Source: an uncultured Rhodobiaceae bacterium (GTDB lineage Bacteria > Pseudomonadota > Alphaproteobacteria > RS24). From it: a DNA stretch of 6,606 nt. The notes under the pieces are model-generated. The model saw only the letters and a program-made list of their open reading frames with translations. It made no database searches and was not told the DNA's origin. Position 1 is the first letter of the stretch; every line of letters starts with the position of its first letter. The stretch spans positions 1 to 6,606 of the forward strand of contig CAJWBV010000049.1 of assembly GCA_913020275.1 (NCBI GenBank), read 5' to 3'. This document shows positions 1 through 6,357 of the stretch, in pieces. A program made the translations under genes and the position numbers.

Positions 1-1127
1 CTTGGATGCGCGTCCATCCTCCGCGATGGTCGCCGCCTGTCGCGTGAAAAGGCGGCCAACCCAGCCGACATGCTCCTCGACTTGCTCGCCGAGTCCGACG
101 GCAGAGGCGTGTCGGTGGGGTCGAGCTTGTGCTTCACGCAAGTTGCATGAATGGTCGGAAAGCGCTGTGCGAGATTATCCGCCAGGTCGCCAGTCGATGG
201 CCCGTGCAGACAGAGCCCGGCAAAGCCCGTGCGCCGGCGCGCATCGAAAACGCCGCGGGCCACCACATCGCGCGGTGCAAGGTCGCCATCGGGGTGGATA
301 TCCGCCATAAAGCGATGGCCGTTGGCATCCACCAGATAGGCGCCCGCGCCGCGCAGAGCTTCGGTCGCCAAAGGTGCCGGATCGCCCATACCGGTTAACG
401 CCGTGGGATGAAACTGAACAAATTCGCTGTCGGTAATTTGAGCGCCTGCCCGTGCCGCCATGGCCAGTGCCTCACCATTTGACGATGTGGGATTGGTGGT
501 AACGGCGTAAAGATGCCCCGACCCGCCGGTGGCGATGACTGTGGCGCGCGCGCGAATGAGAATGGGCCCGGCCTGACTGTTTTGGCTGGCGGGGCGGGAA
601 AACACGCCGACCACACGTCCGTCTTCGACGGCCAGTTCATAGGCCGCATAGCCTTCCAGAAAATCTATCGACGGCGTGGCGGCGGCGCGCGCATGCAGGG
701 CCGACATCATTTCGCGGCCCGTACGGTCGCCATAAATGCTCAGAATACGGTTGTGGCTGTGCGCCGCTTCGCGGCCAAAAATATATGCGCCGTCTTCATT
801 GCAATCGAAGCGCACGCCAAAGGTTTCAAGGTCGCCTATGCGGTCGGCCGCCTCGCTCGTGATAAGGCGGGCAATCGCCGGATCGACCAGTCCGGCACCG
901 GCGGTGCAGGTGTCTCGGGCATGGGCTTCAACACTGTCGCCCGGTGCCAGTGCCGCGGCAATGCCGCCTTGGGCCCAATTGCTGGCAGCGCTTTTGCTGC
1001 GCTTGCCGCCGGTCAAAACGGTGACCTGGCGCGGGGCGAGCTTCAGCGCGGTAAACAAGCCAGCCAGACCTGCGCCGATAATCAGGACATCGCCGGCATC
1101 AATAATATTCGCGGTTGGAGAACTCAT
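1..1127 (-). CDS. nadB: L-aspartate oxidase NadB (3' end outside window; frame abnormal near left edge)
   Basis: FAD-dependent enzyme that oxidises L-aspartate to iminoaspartate, which NadA then condenses to quinolinate (de novo NAD synthesis, cytoplasm). I translated the minus strand from ATG at 1127. Visible: a dinucleotide-binding motif IGAGLAGL (residues 17-24); SNWAQGGIAAAL (49-60); a GREAAHSHNRIL segment (118-129) where the family keeps an active-site Glu; ATGGSGHLY (199-207); FVQFHPTAL (236-244); EALRGAGAYL (256-265); and LAPRDVVAR (283-291) with the substrate-binding Arg. Resemblance holds to about residue 343 (DPTDTPLP). The family then has a PVxPAxHYxxGG motif with the catalytic His; here the open frame gives an unrelated Ser/Arg-rich stretch to the edge. 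The start lies 7 bp after the nadA stop, so the two genes are co-transcribed; no strong Shine-Dalgarno sequence is visible. Identity is secure; integrity of the 3' part is not. Confidence 0.93.
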   Translation of the reverse strand, partial: MSSPTANIIDAGDVLIIGAGLAGLFTALKLAPRQVTVLTGGKRSKSAASNWAQGGIAAALAPGDSVEAHARDTCTAGAGLVDPAIARLITSEAADRIGDLETFGVRFDCNEDGAYIFGREAAHSHNRILSIYGDRTGREMMSALHARAAATPSIDFLEGYAAYELAVEDGRVVGVFSRPASQNSQAGPILIRARATVIATGGSGHLYAVTTNPTSSNGEALAMAARAGAQITDSEFVQFHPTALTGMGDPAPLATEALRGAGAYLVDANGHRFMADIHPDGDLAPRDVVARGVFDARRRTGFAGLCLHGPSTGDLADNLAQRFPTIHATCVKHKLDPTDTPLPSDSASKSRSMSAGLAAFSRDRRRPSRRMDAHP

Positions 1128-1134
1128 GCGCGTA

Positions 1135-2211
1135 TCACGAACTTAAGTCGATCATGCGCTCGACGGCGTGACGCGCGCGTTCGGCGACATCGGCGTCCAC
1201 CTCCACGGCCTCGCGCTCAAAAACCAGCGCCTCAAGAACTTTTGGCAGGGTGATCTGCTTCATATGCGGACATAAATTACACGGGCGGACGAAATTGACG
1301 TCCGGGTTTTCAACCGCGATATTGTCGCTCATCGAGCATTCGGTCACCATCAGCACACGTTCGGGCTGATTGTCGCTGACCCATTTAATCATGGCGGATG
1401 TGGAGCCGGAAAAATCGGACTCGCCCAAAACGCTGGGCGCGCATTCGGGGTGGGCGATAATTTTAAGCCCCGGATCATCGGCGCGATATTGGCGCAATTC
1501 TTCGGCTGTGAACTGCTCATGCACTTCGCAGCGTCCTTTCCATGCAATAACCTCGACATCCGTTTCCTGGGCAATATTTTGCGCCAGAAATTCATCCGGA
1601 ATGCACAAAACCTTGTCTGTTCCCATAGCCTCAACAATTTTCTTCGCATTGGATGAGGTGCAACAGACATCGCTTTCGGCTTTGACGGCGGCAGATGTAT
1701 TGACATAAGTCACAATCGGCACTCCCGGATAAGCCTCGCGCAGGGCGCGCACATCGGCACCGGTTATTGATTCTGCCAGCGAACAGCCTGCGCCCATATC
1801 CGGGATCAGCACGGTTTTGTCGGGGTTCAGAAGTTTTGATGTTTCGGCCATGAAGTGAACACCGCATTGCACGATGATATCGCCCTCGGCGCGTGCGGCC
1901 TCGCGCGCCAGTTGCAGGCTGTCGCCAACGACATCGGCAATACAGTGGAAAATTTCCGGTGTTTGGTAATTATGCGCCAGTATTACCGCATTTTTTTCAC
2001 GCTTTAGGTCGTTAATGGCCTTTATATAGGGCGCAAAAAACGGCCATTCGACCGATGGAATAACCGACGCGACGCGCTCGTATAAGGGGGCCATATCGCT
2101 GGCCAGCCCGGCGCTGTAACTGATGTCCATTTCTTCCAAAATGCGCGCGCCGGATAAGCCGGCCATGCTGTTTGTGCCTGCCTCAATAAGGTCTTGGCTT
2201 GGTGTAAACAT
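1135..2211 (-). CDS. nadA: Quinolinate synthase NadA ([4Fe-4S] enzyme)
   Basis: Condenses iminoaspartate with dihydroxyacetone phosphate to quinolinate, second step of de novo NAD synthesis. The 358-residue product shows AHNYQTPEI (79-87), [11 protein letters not shown] (116-126), [10 protein letters not shown] (140-149), [12 protein letters not shown] (167-178), CCTSSNA (183-189), HPECAPSV (254-261) and [13 protein letters not shown] (310-322). By analogy with characterised enzymes the three cluster-binding cysteines should be Cys143, Cys228 ([10 protein letters not shown]) and Cys314. All are present, so the enzyme looks intact. The ATG at 2211 has GGGG five bases upstream. An in-frame ATG at 2130 (Met28), preceded by GGAAGA, would give 331 residues and an N-terminus about the length of the E. 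coli protein, so the first 27 residues are uncertain. Followed 7 bp later by nadB; a palindrome lies just upstream of the ATG at 2211. Confidence 0.97.
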   Translation of the reverse strand: MFTPSQDLIEAGTNSMAGLSGARILEEMDISYSAGLASDMAPLYERVASVIPSVEWPFFAPYIKAINDLKREKNAVILAHNYQTPEIFHCIADVVGDSLQLAREAARAEGDIIVQCGVHFMAETSKLLNPDKTVLIPDMGAGCSLAESITGADVRALREAYPGVPIVTYVNTSAAVKAESDVCCTSSNAKKIVEAMGTDKVLCIPDEFLAQNIAQETDVEVIAWKGRCEVHEQFTAEELRQYRADDPGLKIIAHPECAPSVLGESDFSGSTSAMIKWVSDNQPERVLMVTECSMSDNIAVENPDVNFVRPCNLCPHMKQITLPKVLEALVFEREAVEVDADVAERARHAVERMIDLSS

Positions 2212-2226
2212 CTTTGCCCCATTTAT

Positions 2227-2247
2227 TTATACTCAAATTGAGTATAA
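2227..2247. promoter_or_regulatory. Perfect 21-bp palindrome, candidate NadQ operator for nadAB
   Basis: Two 10-bp arms, TTATACTCAA and TTGAGTATAA, are exact inverted repeats around a single central A. The element is AT-rich in a GC-rich setting and ends 15 bp before the nadA ATG at 2211. The arms are too close together to form an RNA hairpin of useful size, and the two-fold symmetry suits a dimeric DNA-binding protein. The gene just upstream encodes a NadQ-type regulator with a winged-helix domain, the obvious candidate binder. Binding is inferred; I could not compare it with a known NadQ motif. Confidence 0.72.
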
Positions 2248-2287
2248 TTCCACACTAAGGATATGGGGTTTCACAGCAGAAAAGCAA

Positions 2288-2315
2288 GGTATAATCGACA
2301 GGTCTAAATGAACAA
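2288..2315 (-). promoter_or_regulatory. Possible promoter of nadA-nadB
   Basis: On the minus strand TTGTTC (2310-2315) is followed after 16 bp by TATACC (2288-2293), a weak sigma-70-like pair placed upstream of the palindrome. A second, poorer pair, TTGCTT (2282-2287) and ATATCC (2259-2264) with 17 bp between, would put the start of transcription right at the palindrome. The rest of the gap 2212-2351 holds only a 4-bp-stem hairpin (GGCA-ATC-TGCC, 2331-2341) after nadQ, too weak to call a terminator, so read-through from nadQ into nadA is possible. Confidence 0.27.
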
Positions 2316-2351
2316 TTGCGGGAAATAACAGGCAGATTGCCGCATTGAGCC

Positions 2352-3305
2352 TCACGCCTCGGATGAACGCGTGCGGCCCGACGACACGCGCAAGCCCGCA
2401 AGCGGGCGTTCGGAACGCTCCTGATGGCGAAATTTGAACAGTTCCGCCGGTCGACCGCGTGCTTTAGACATTTTTCCCGTGGCTTCCAGAAAGCCCGATT
2501 TTTCAACAAGCCGGCGAAAATTCTGCTTGTGCAGGGTAACGCCCAGCACCGTTTCTGCCGTGTGCTGTAACTGGGTCAGGGTGAATGTCTGCGGCATCAG
2601 GTCGAAAATTACCGGCCGATATTTCAATTTGGCGCGCAACCGACCAACAGCGGTTGCCAGAATGCGCCGATGATCGAGTTGTAACGCTTCGCCGGGAACA
2701 ACCGGTGTCGGCATGGCGTTTTCACGGCCATCGGCGAAGGCTTCTGCGACAAGCCCGGCCTCATAGAGCAGTTCATAACGCTCCAGCACATATTCTTCAC
2801 CCCAGGGCAGGCCATCGCGCCCAAAGGCAAGGCGCGCGCTTGCGCGCCGCTCGGCGTGTCGAGCCAGCCAGCTATCGAGCGCGGGATAGATAATGTCGGC
2901 CAGCATCGACGGTTCGCCGTCCCGCCAATCTTCCCACGGAAAGAAATTGTAAATATCGCGCCATGCCCGTGTCTGACCGCCGGTCTGATTGGTCAGCGCC
3001 AAATATCCTACGGACACGACATGCGGCGCGCCCGGTGTGGTGTGCTGGCGGCCCCTGTCGGCAAATGTGTATAATTGCTCAACATGGCCCAGCCCGACCC
3101 CCACCTGCTCGCCGACCCATTGGCGCAAGCCAATTTCCATCGTGCGGTGCTGGTCGGGCACAAATGGGCCAAACGGCAGACGGCCGGTTTTGGTCTCGGT
3201 GTCATCTTCCACCAACCGACATTGAAACGTGCCGCCATCGGTGCCGATAATGGCGGTGCTGAGGTCGATGAGAATTTGCGGTTCGCCGGGCTTTGAGTGT
3301 TGCAT
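2352..3305 (-). CDS. nadQ: NadQ-type transcriptional regulator of NAD biosynthesis (Nudix-like + winged helix)
   Basis: Probable repressor of the adjacent nadAB genes. The 317-residue protein has an N-terminal Nudix-like domain (about 10-110), with LPFGPFVPDQHRTMEIGLRQ (43-62) and VEQLYTFADRGRQ (75-87), laid out as in NrtR/COG4111 proteins. Where a catalytic Nudix box has RExxEExG, it reads RQWVGEQVG (61-69), so it is probably a ligand sensor, not a hydrolase. A middle segment (about 115-200) leads to a C-terminal winged helix (about 211-293) with FTLTQLQHTAETVLG, KQNFRRLVEKSGFLEATG and GRPAELFKFR, the family's DNA-binding signature. Residues 294-317 form an Arg/Ser-rich tail beyond the usual family end. 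The start at 3305 is 36 bp after the stop of the synthase gene, with only a weak ribosome site, which suggests co-transcription. The NadQ role is from my knowledge of COG4111 in alphaproteobacteria plus the nadA neighbourhood; effector and target site are inferred. Confidence 0.85.
   Translation of the reverse strand: MQHSKPGEPQILIDLSTAIIGTDGGTFQCRLVEDDTETKTGRLPFGPFVPDQHRTMEIGLRQWVGEQVGVGLGHVEQLYTFADRGRQHTTPGAPHVVSVGYLALTNQTGGQTRAWRDIYNFFPWEDWRDGEPSMLADIIYPALDSWLARHAERRASARLAFGRDGLPWGEEYVLERYELLYEAGLVAEAFADGRENAMPTPVVPGEALQLDHRRILATAVGRLRAKLKYRPVIFDLMPQTFTLTQLQHTAETVLGVTLHKQNFRRLVEKSGFLEATGKMSKARGRPAELFKFRHQERSERPLAGLRVSSGRTRSSEA
2368..2418. repeat. Cluster of three small inverted repeats in the 3' end of nadQ
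   Basis: Three exact inverted repeats follow one another: CGCGTG/CACGCG (2368-2373 with 2385-2390, 11-base loop), GCCCGC-AA-GCGGGC (2394-2407) and GCGTT-CGG-AACGC (2406-2418), the last two overlapping by two bases. They lie inside the codons for the atypical NadQ tail. No T-run follows on either strand, so they do not make a standard terminator. They could be an intragenic palindromic element or a chance product of GC-rich, Arg-rich coding. Confidence 0.45.
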
Positions 3306-3341
3306 GGCGCTATCTTATTTTGCCCCGCTTATCGGCCACGG

Positions 3342-4466
3342 TCAGTCCAGACGGCGCACAATGACGCTGCCGGCGGAATAGCCCGCCCCGAAGCTACAAA
3401 TCACGCCAAGATCGCCGGCATCGAAATCTTCTTTGTGTTTGTGAAAGGCAATAATGGATCCGGCTGAACTTGTATTGGCATATTCGTCAAGCACGGTGGG
3501 TTGTTCGGTGTCGCTGGGCTCGCGTCCGAGAACTTTTTTGGCGATGAGATCGTTCATGCCGCGATTGGCCTGATGCAGCCACATGCGCCGCAAATCACCG
3601 GCCGCCAGAGAATTATCGTTCAAATGCTGTTCAATAAGCTCGGCTACCATCGGCACCACTTCGCGGAATACTTTGCGTCCTTCCTGAACAAAAAGTTTGT
3701 CCCTGGCATTGACGGTTTCGGGTGCTGTGCGGTTCAAAAACCCGAAATTATTCCGGATATTGTTTGAAAATTTGGTGATGAGGCGCGTGTCGATAATTTC
3801 AAAAGCGCTGCCATTGGTGGCGACATCATCGCCCTCCAATATTACCGCCGTGCACACATCTCCGAAAATAAAATGGCTGTCACGATCCCTGAAATTCAAG
3901 TGGCCCGTGCAAATTTCGGGGTTCACGACCAGTACGCGTTTGGCACTGCCCGAACGGATCATGTCATAGGCGGTCTGGATGCCGAAAGTGGCCGACGAGC
4001 AGGCGACATTCATGTCAAAGCCGAAGCCGTCAATGCCCAGAAGTTCCTGCACTTCAACCGCAATAGCCGGATAGGGGCGTTGCAGGTTTGAGCACGCCAC
4101 CAGCACAGCGTCGATATCCGTGCTTTCAATGCCGGCCTGCTGCATGGCTTCGCGGGTCGCCAACATGCTCATTTCGGCCAGAATGGAAGGCTCGTCATTG
4201 CTGCGTTCGGGCAGGCGTGGGCACATAATCTCAGGGTCGATGATGCCCGATTTATTCATCACAAAACGGCTTTTAATGCCGGATGCTTTTTCAATAAATT
4301 CGACGCTGGACGGGGCAAGCGCTTCGACAGTTCCGGCCTCAATTTCTGCGGCGTGTTCGGCATTGAAATTTTCAACATAAGCATTGAAGGCTGTGACCAA
4401 CTCCTCGTTTGAAACAGATTCTTCCGGCGTGAACAGGCCCGTGCCCGTAATGTGAACCCTGGTCAT
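3342..4466 (-). CDS. FabH-like beta-ketoacyl-ACP synthase III, long variant
   Basis: Thiolase-fold condensing enzyme of the KAS III type, expected to join an acyl-CoA (or acyl group) to malonyl-ACP in fatty acid or related lipid synthesis. The catalytic triad is visible: Cys156 in NVACSSATFG, His298 in WLHQANRGMN and Asn331 in YANTSSAGS. The C-terminal glycine-rich CSFGAGYSAGSVIVRR is also typical. At 374 residues it is some 50 longer than classical FabH (about 320); much of the excess is an insertion near residues 30-90. This long type is known as a FabH paralogue in proteobacteria and may prime with medium-chain acyl-CoA, but substrate cannot be read from the sequence. Start ATG 4466 has GGGAGG nine bases upstream. 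It precedes nadQ by 36 bp and follows ygfZ by 93 bp on the same strand. It is not beside plsX, the usual partner of housekeeping fabH, so no symbol is given. Confidence 0.88.
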   Translation of the reverse strand: MTRVHITGTGLFTPEESVSNEELVTAFNAYVENFNAEHAAEIEAGTVEALAPSSVEFIEKASGIKSRFVMNKSGIIDPEIMCPRLPERSNDEPSILAEMSMLATREAMQQAGIESTDIDAVLVACSNLQRPYPAIAVEVQELLGIDGFGFDMNVACSSATFGIQTAYDMIRSGSAKRVLVVNPEICTGHLNFRDRDSHFIFGDVCTAVILEGDDVATNGSAFEIIDTRLITKFSNNIRNNFGFLNRTAPETVNARDKLFVQEGRKVFREVVPMVAELIEQHLNDNSLAAGDLRRMWLHQANRGMNDLIAKKVLGREPSDTEQPTVLDEYANTSSAGSIIAFHKHKEDFDAGDLGVICSFGAGYSAGSVIVRRLD

Positions 4467-4475
4467 ATCTTCATA

Positions 4476-4481
4476 CCTCCC
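4476..4481 (-). promoter_or_regulatory. Ribosome binding site of the KAS III gene, with an overlapping 3-codon reading frame
   Basis: GGGAGG lies nine bases before ATG 4466 and is the strongest Shine-Dalgarno sequence on the minus strand here, fixing this start. Another ATG (4474) sits one base after it, too close for initiation, and opens a frame of only three codons (ATG AAG ATA) whose TGA overlaps the synthase ATG as ATGA. Probably incidental. Confidence 0.7.
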
Positions 4482-4495
4482 GACAATCGCGAGAC

Positions 4496-4524
4496 ACTGT
4501 ACCCTAAATCTCCCATTTCCACAA
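4496..4524 (-). promoter_or_regulatory. Possible promoter of the KAS III-nadQ unit
   Basis: TTGTGG (4519-4524) and TACAGT (4496-4501) on the minus strand are separated by 17 bp, an acceptable sigma-70 layout with 3/6 and 4/6 matches, in the 93-bp gap before the synthase start. The match is modest and could be chance. Confidence 0.3.
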
Positions 4525-4554
4525 AACCAGCGCCCAAAGGCAATAAATGGTTTT
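4523..4554 (-). terminator. Weak terminator-like hairpin after ygfZ
   Basis: Seven-base arms AAAACCA and TGGTTTT pair across an 18-base loop that itself contains GCC-TTTG-GGC. The 3' arm ends in four T but no longer T-run follows, and the stem is AT-rich, so termination would be inefficient. It starts 5 bases after the ygfZ stop and overlaps the -35 of the candidate promoter. Confidence 0.27.
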
Positions 4555-4559
4555 CGCCT

Positions 4560-5366
4560 CTAAAAAAGGCCGGGCCGGAGCCTGAACGTGCAACCGTCCG
4601 CGCGCAGTGAAGCGGTGAGGGCATCGGTGCGCACCAGCACCAGCGCGTTACCGTCCAGCCCCGCAACAACCTCGCCGACTTTGCTGTCTTCGCTCATAAC
4701 CGGTGTGCCGGCCGGCGGCACTGCGGCATCAAACACCGCCGGATGCAGGGTCTTTCGCAAACTCCCCTTGCGATGCACACGCGAGGTAACTTCCTGGCCG
4801 ACAAAGCACCCTTTTTGAAAATCAATGGCGCCCATGCGCTCGAACCCATACTCCATCGGAAATACACTGCCGGGGGGCATTTCTGTCGGGCCTTCGGGCA
4901 CGCCCAGCGACAGGCGAAACTTGGCCCAGTTTTCAGCCGTTGAGGAGGTGAAATCAGACAGATCGGCGGGGCTTGCGCCAAGACACCGCAGGCCCAGACG
5001 GGTCGCGCGCGGGTCTTCAAAAAACCCCTCTATTTCATGCTTTTTCGTACCGGGCGTGTCGCTCCAGACCACCTGCACGGGGATATCGGTCAGGGTAATC
5101 TCTACATCGCGGCGCAATTTATACAAGTTCAGTTTTTTCACAAACGCCTCCGCGCTGTCGCTCGCACAATCAATGAGGAAACCGGCGTCGACCGGTTGAA
5201 GGATAAAATCAAAGGCCAGCTTGCCCTGCGGCGTGAGCAGGGCTGCCGCCTGCGCGCGCGCGCGCGTGACATCCTGCGTCACAAGGTTTTGCAGAAAATC
5301 CTCGCGCTCCGCGCCCGTCACCTTGAGTACGGCTCTATTTTCAAGGTGTGCCCGATAAATTGCCAT
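4560..5366 (-). CDS. ygfZ: YgfZ/GcvT-family folate-binding protein, Fe-S enzyme maintenance
   Basis: Folate-binding protein related to the aminomethyltransferase GcvT (IBA57 in mitochondria). The family uses tetrahydrofolate and supports assembly or repair of [4Fe-4S] enzymes; in E. coli it also affects tRNA thiomethylation. The signature KGCFVGQEVTSRVHRKG is at residues 185-201 with the conserved Cys187, preceded by PMEYGFERMGAIDFQ (170-184). The N-terminal part has the typical FLQNLVTQDV (24-33) and LLTPQGKLAFDFIL (43-56). At 268 residues it is a little short compared with E. coli YgfZ (about 326), as is common in alphaproteobacteria. The start at 5366 has only a poor ribosome site (TAGGG directly before it), but the frame begins with the family-typical N-terminus. 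It is divergent from the glycosyltransferase gene across 94 bp. The [4Fe-4S] enzyme NadA encoded nearby is a conceivable client; that is inference. Confidence 0.92.
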   Translation of the reverse strand: MAIYRAHLENRAVLKVTGAEREDFLQNLVTQDVTRARAQAAALLTPQGKLAFDFILQPVDAGFLIDCASDSAEAFVKKLNLYKLRRDVEITLTDIPVQVVWSDTPGTKKHEIEGFFEDPRATRLGLRCLGASPADLSDFTSSTAENWAKFRLSLGVPEGPTEMPPGSVFPMEYGFERMGAIDFQKGCFVGQEVTSRVHRKGSLRKTLHPAVFDAAVPPAGTPVMSEDSKVGEVVAGLDGNALVLVRTDALTASLRADGCTFRLRPGLF

Positions 5367-5460
5367 GCCCTAGATGTGCCTATTTGCGGGCGAATTTCAA
5401 GGGGCTTTGCGCTCAAGGGGCATTGCGCCATGTCCGCGCGGTTTGTAGTGTGGAAGGAAT

Positions 5461-6345
5461 ATGGCTCGGAAAATTTTGTTCTTTGTGCCCGACAATCCGC
5501 TGGCGGCATTCATTTCAACCGGCGTGCTGGCGCGTTGTTTGAAGGAAGATGAAAACGCAGTCTGTCATATTTATGCGACGCCGCAGACGGCCGAATTTTT
5601 CGACGATCTTCCGGCCAAAAAAATCATACATATGCGCGCCGAACACGGGGGTTTGCGCGATTGGTTCAAAATCATGCGCGCGTGTATCGGCAAATATTGG
5701 CATCGGGTAATCGACGGCCATAAAGGGCGTTTTGCGTCGTTTTTTTGGGCGCGGCACCGGTTTTATTTTTTTCTGCCCGAACATCTTTATTCATTACCCG
5801 ACCCTGTGCGTCCGGCGCGGCGGGTAACGGGTTGCCTGTGGGTGGCACCCAATACCCAACTGCCTTTGCCGCAGTCATTGGCACCGGACGCGCCGCTGGT
5901 TGTTTTTGCGCCCGCCGAAGCCTATCGCGCGCGCTGGAGAGGTCGCGACTATGCAGAATTGGCGTGGTTGCTATTGGGCCATGAAGGGCCCTATGCCGGT
6001 GGGCATCTGGCGGTCATCGGCGCATCGCGGGCGCATCAGGGCATGCAGGACATTGCCGCCAATCTTCCTGCCGGTCAGGTAAGCCTCATTGAAGATGCGT
6101 CCGTCGGTGTGCGGGCGGCACTTTTGCGCCGTGCCACGCTGTGCGTCGGCACCGACCGGCTGACAGCGCGCATGGCATGGGTGGCCGCAACACGCCATAT
6201 TGTCCGGCTGGATGCGCGCGACGAAGAAGTTTCGGTGCCTTATGAACTGCATGCGGACAAGGATGTTGCCGCGCTGGCGGATATCTTGGCAGAAATGCGC
6301 GCAAAATCCACGACAAACACCTTTTCATTTGCTAATCAAAGGTAA
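5461..6345 (+). CDS. Putative glycosyltransferase, family 9-like (heptosyltransferase-related), divergent
   Basis: 294 residues resembling ADP-heptose:LPS heptosyltransferases (GT9, GT-B fold, cytoplasmic face of the inner membrane), but weakly. Seen: an N-terminal Rossmann-like strand with small-residue loop (KILFFVPDNPLAAFISTGVL, 4-23); WHRVIDGHKGRFASFFWARH (80-99), matching the place of the VIDxxGxxRS segment; a second-domain start LVVFAPAEAYRARWRGRDYAELA (146-168), like the family's HPGA...KRWP...FAEL; and LCVGTDRLTARMAWVAATRHIVRL (227-250) where the family has GNDSGxxHLAAALGxP. The donor-site GNDSG box is degenerate (GTDRL) and the protein is shorter than the usual 340 or so. No signal peptide or transmembrane helix. 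Start ATG 5461 follows GGAAGG by only three bases; an in-frame TAG at 5446 excludes a longer version. It is followed after 12 bp by pyrC, so the two are probably co-transcribed. Family call moderate; substrate unknown. Confidence 0.62.
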   Translation: MARKILFFVPDNPLAAFISTGVLARCLKEDENAVCHIYATPQTAEFFDDLPAKKIIHMRAEHGGLRDWFKIMRACIGKYWHRVIDGHKGRFASFFWARHRFYFFLPEHLYSLPDPVRPARRVTGCLWVAPNTQLPLPQSLAPDAPLVVFAPAEAYRARWRGRDYAELAWLLLGHEGPYAGGHLAVIGASRAHQGMQDIAANLPAGQVSLIEDASVGVRAALLRRATLCVGTDRLTARMAWVAATRHIVRLDARDEEVSVPYELHADKDVAALADILAEMRAKSTTNTFSFANQR

Positions 6346-6357
6346 AGGAATTTAGTC

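Noticed and set aside
1..126. Plus-strand reading at the left edge with a plausible Leu/Asp-rich peptide, as if another gene ended here
   Set aside because: No recognisable family, and it overlaps the disturbed end of nadB; the evidence is too thin to call a gene.
513..1253. Plus-strand open frame of 246 codons across nadB and the end of nadA
   Set aside because: It lies antisense to nadB, whose minus frame shows clear family motifs throughout; the plus-strand product has no recognisable domain and is a shadow of GC-rich codons.
4463..4669. Minus-strand open frame of 68 codons bridging the ygfZ end and the synthase start
   Set aside because: Its upstream half is an out-of-frame reading of ygfZ and the product has no recognisable features.
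5251..5268. Alternating purine-pyrimidine run (TG, then repeated CG) with Z-DNA potential
   Set aside because: It falls inside ygfZ and simply encodes the Thr-Arg-Ala-Arg-Ala part of the protein; no other sign of regulatory function.
5367..5460. Divergent promoters in the ygfZ/glycosyltransferase gap (for example TTGCGC and TAGTGT with 17 bp between on the plus strand)
   Set aside because: A promoter for each direction must lie near here, but no hexamer pair matches well enough to place one.
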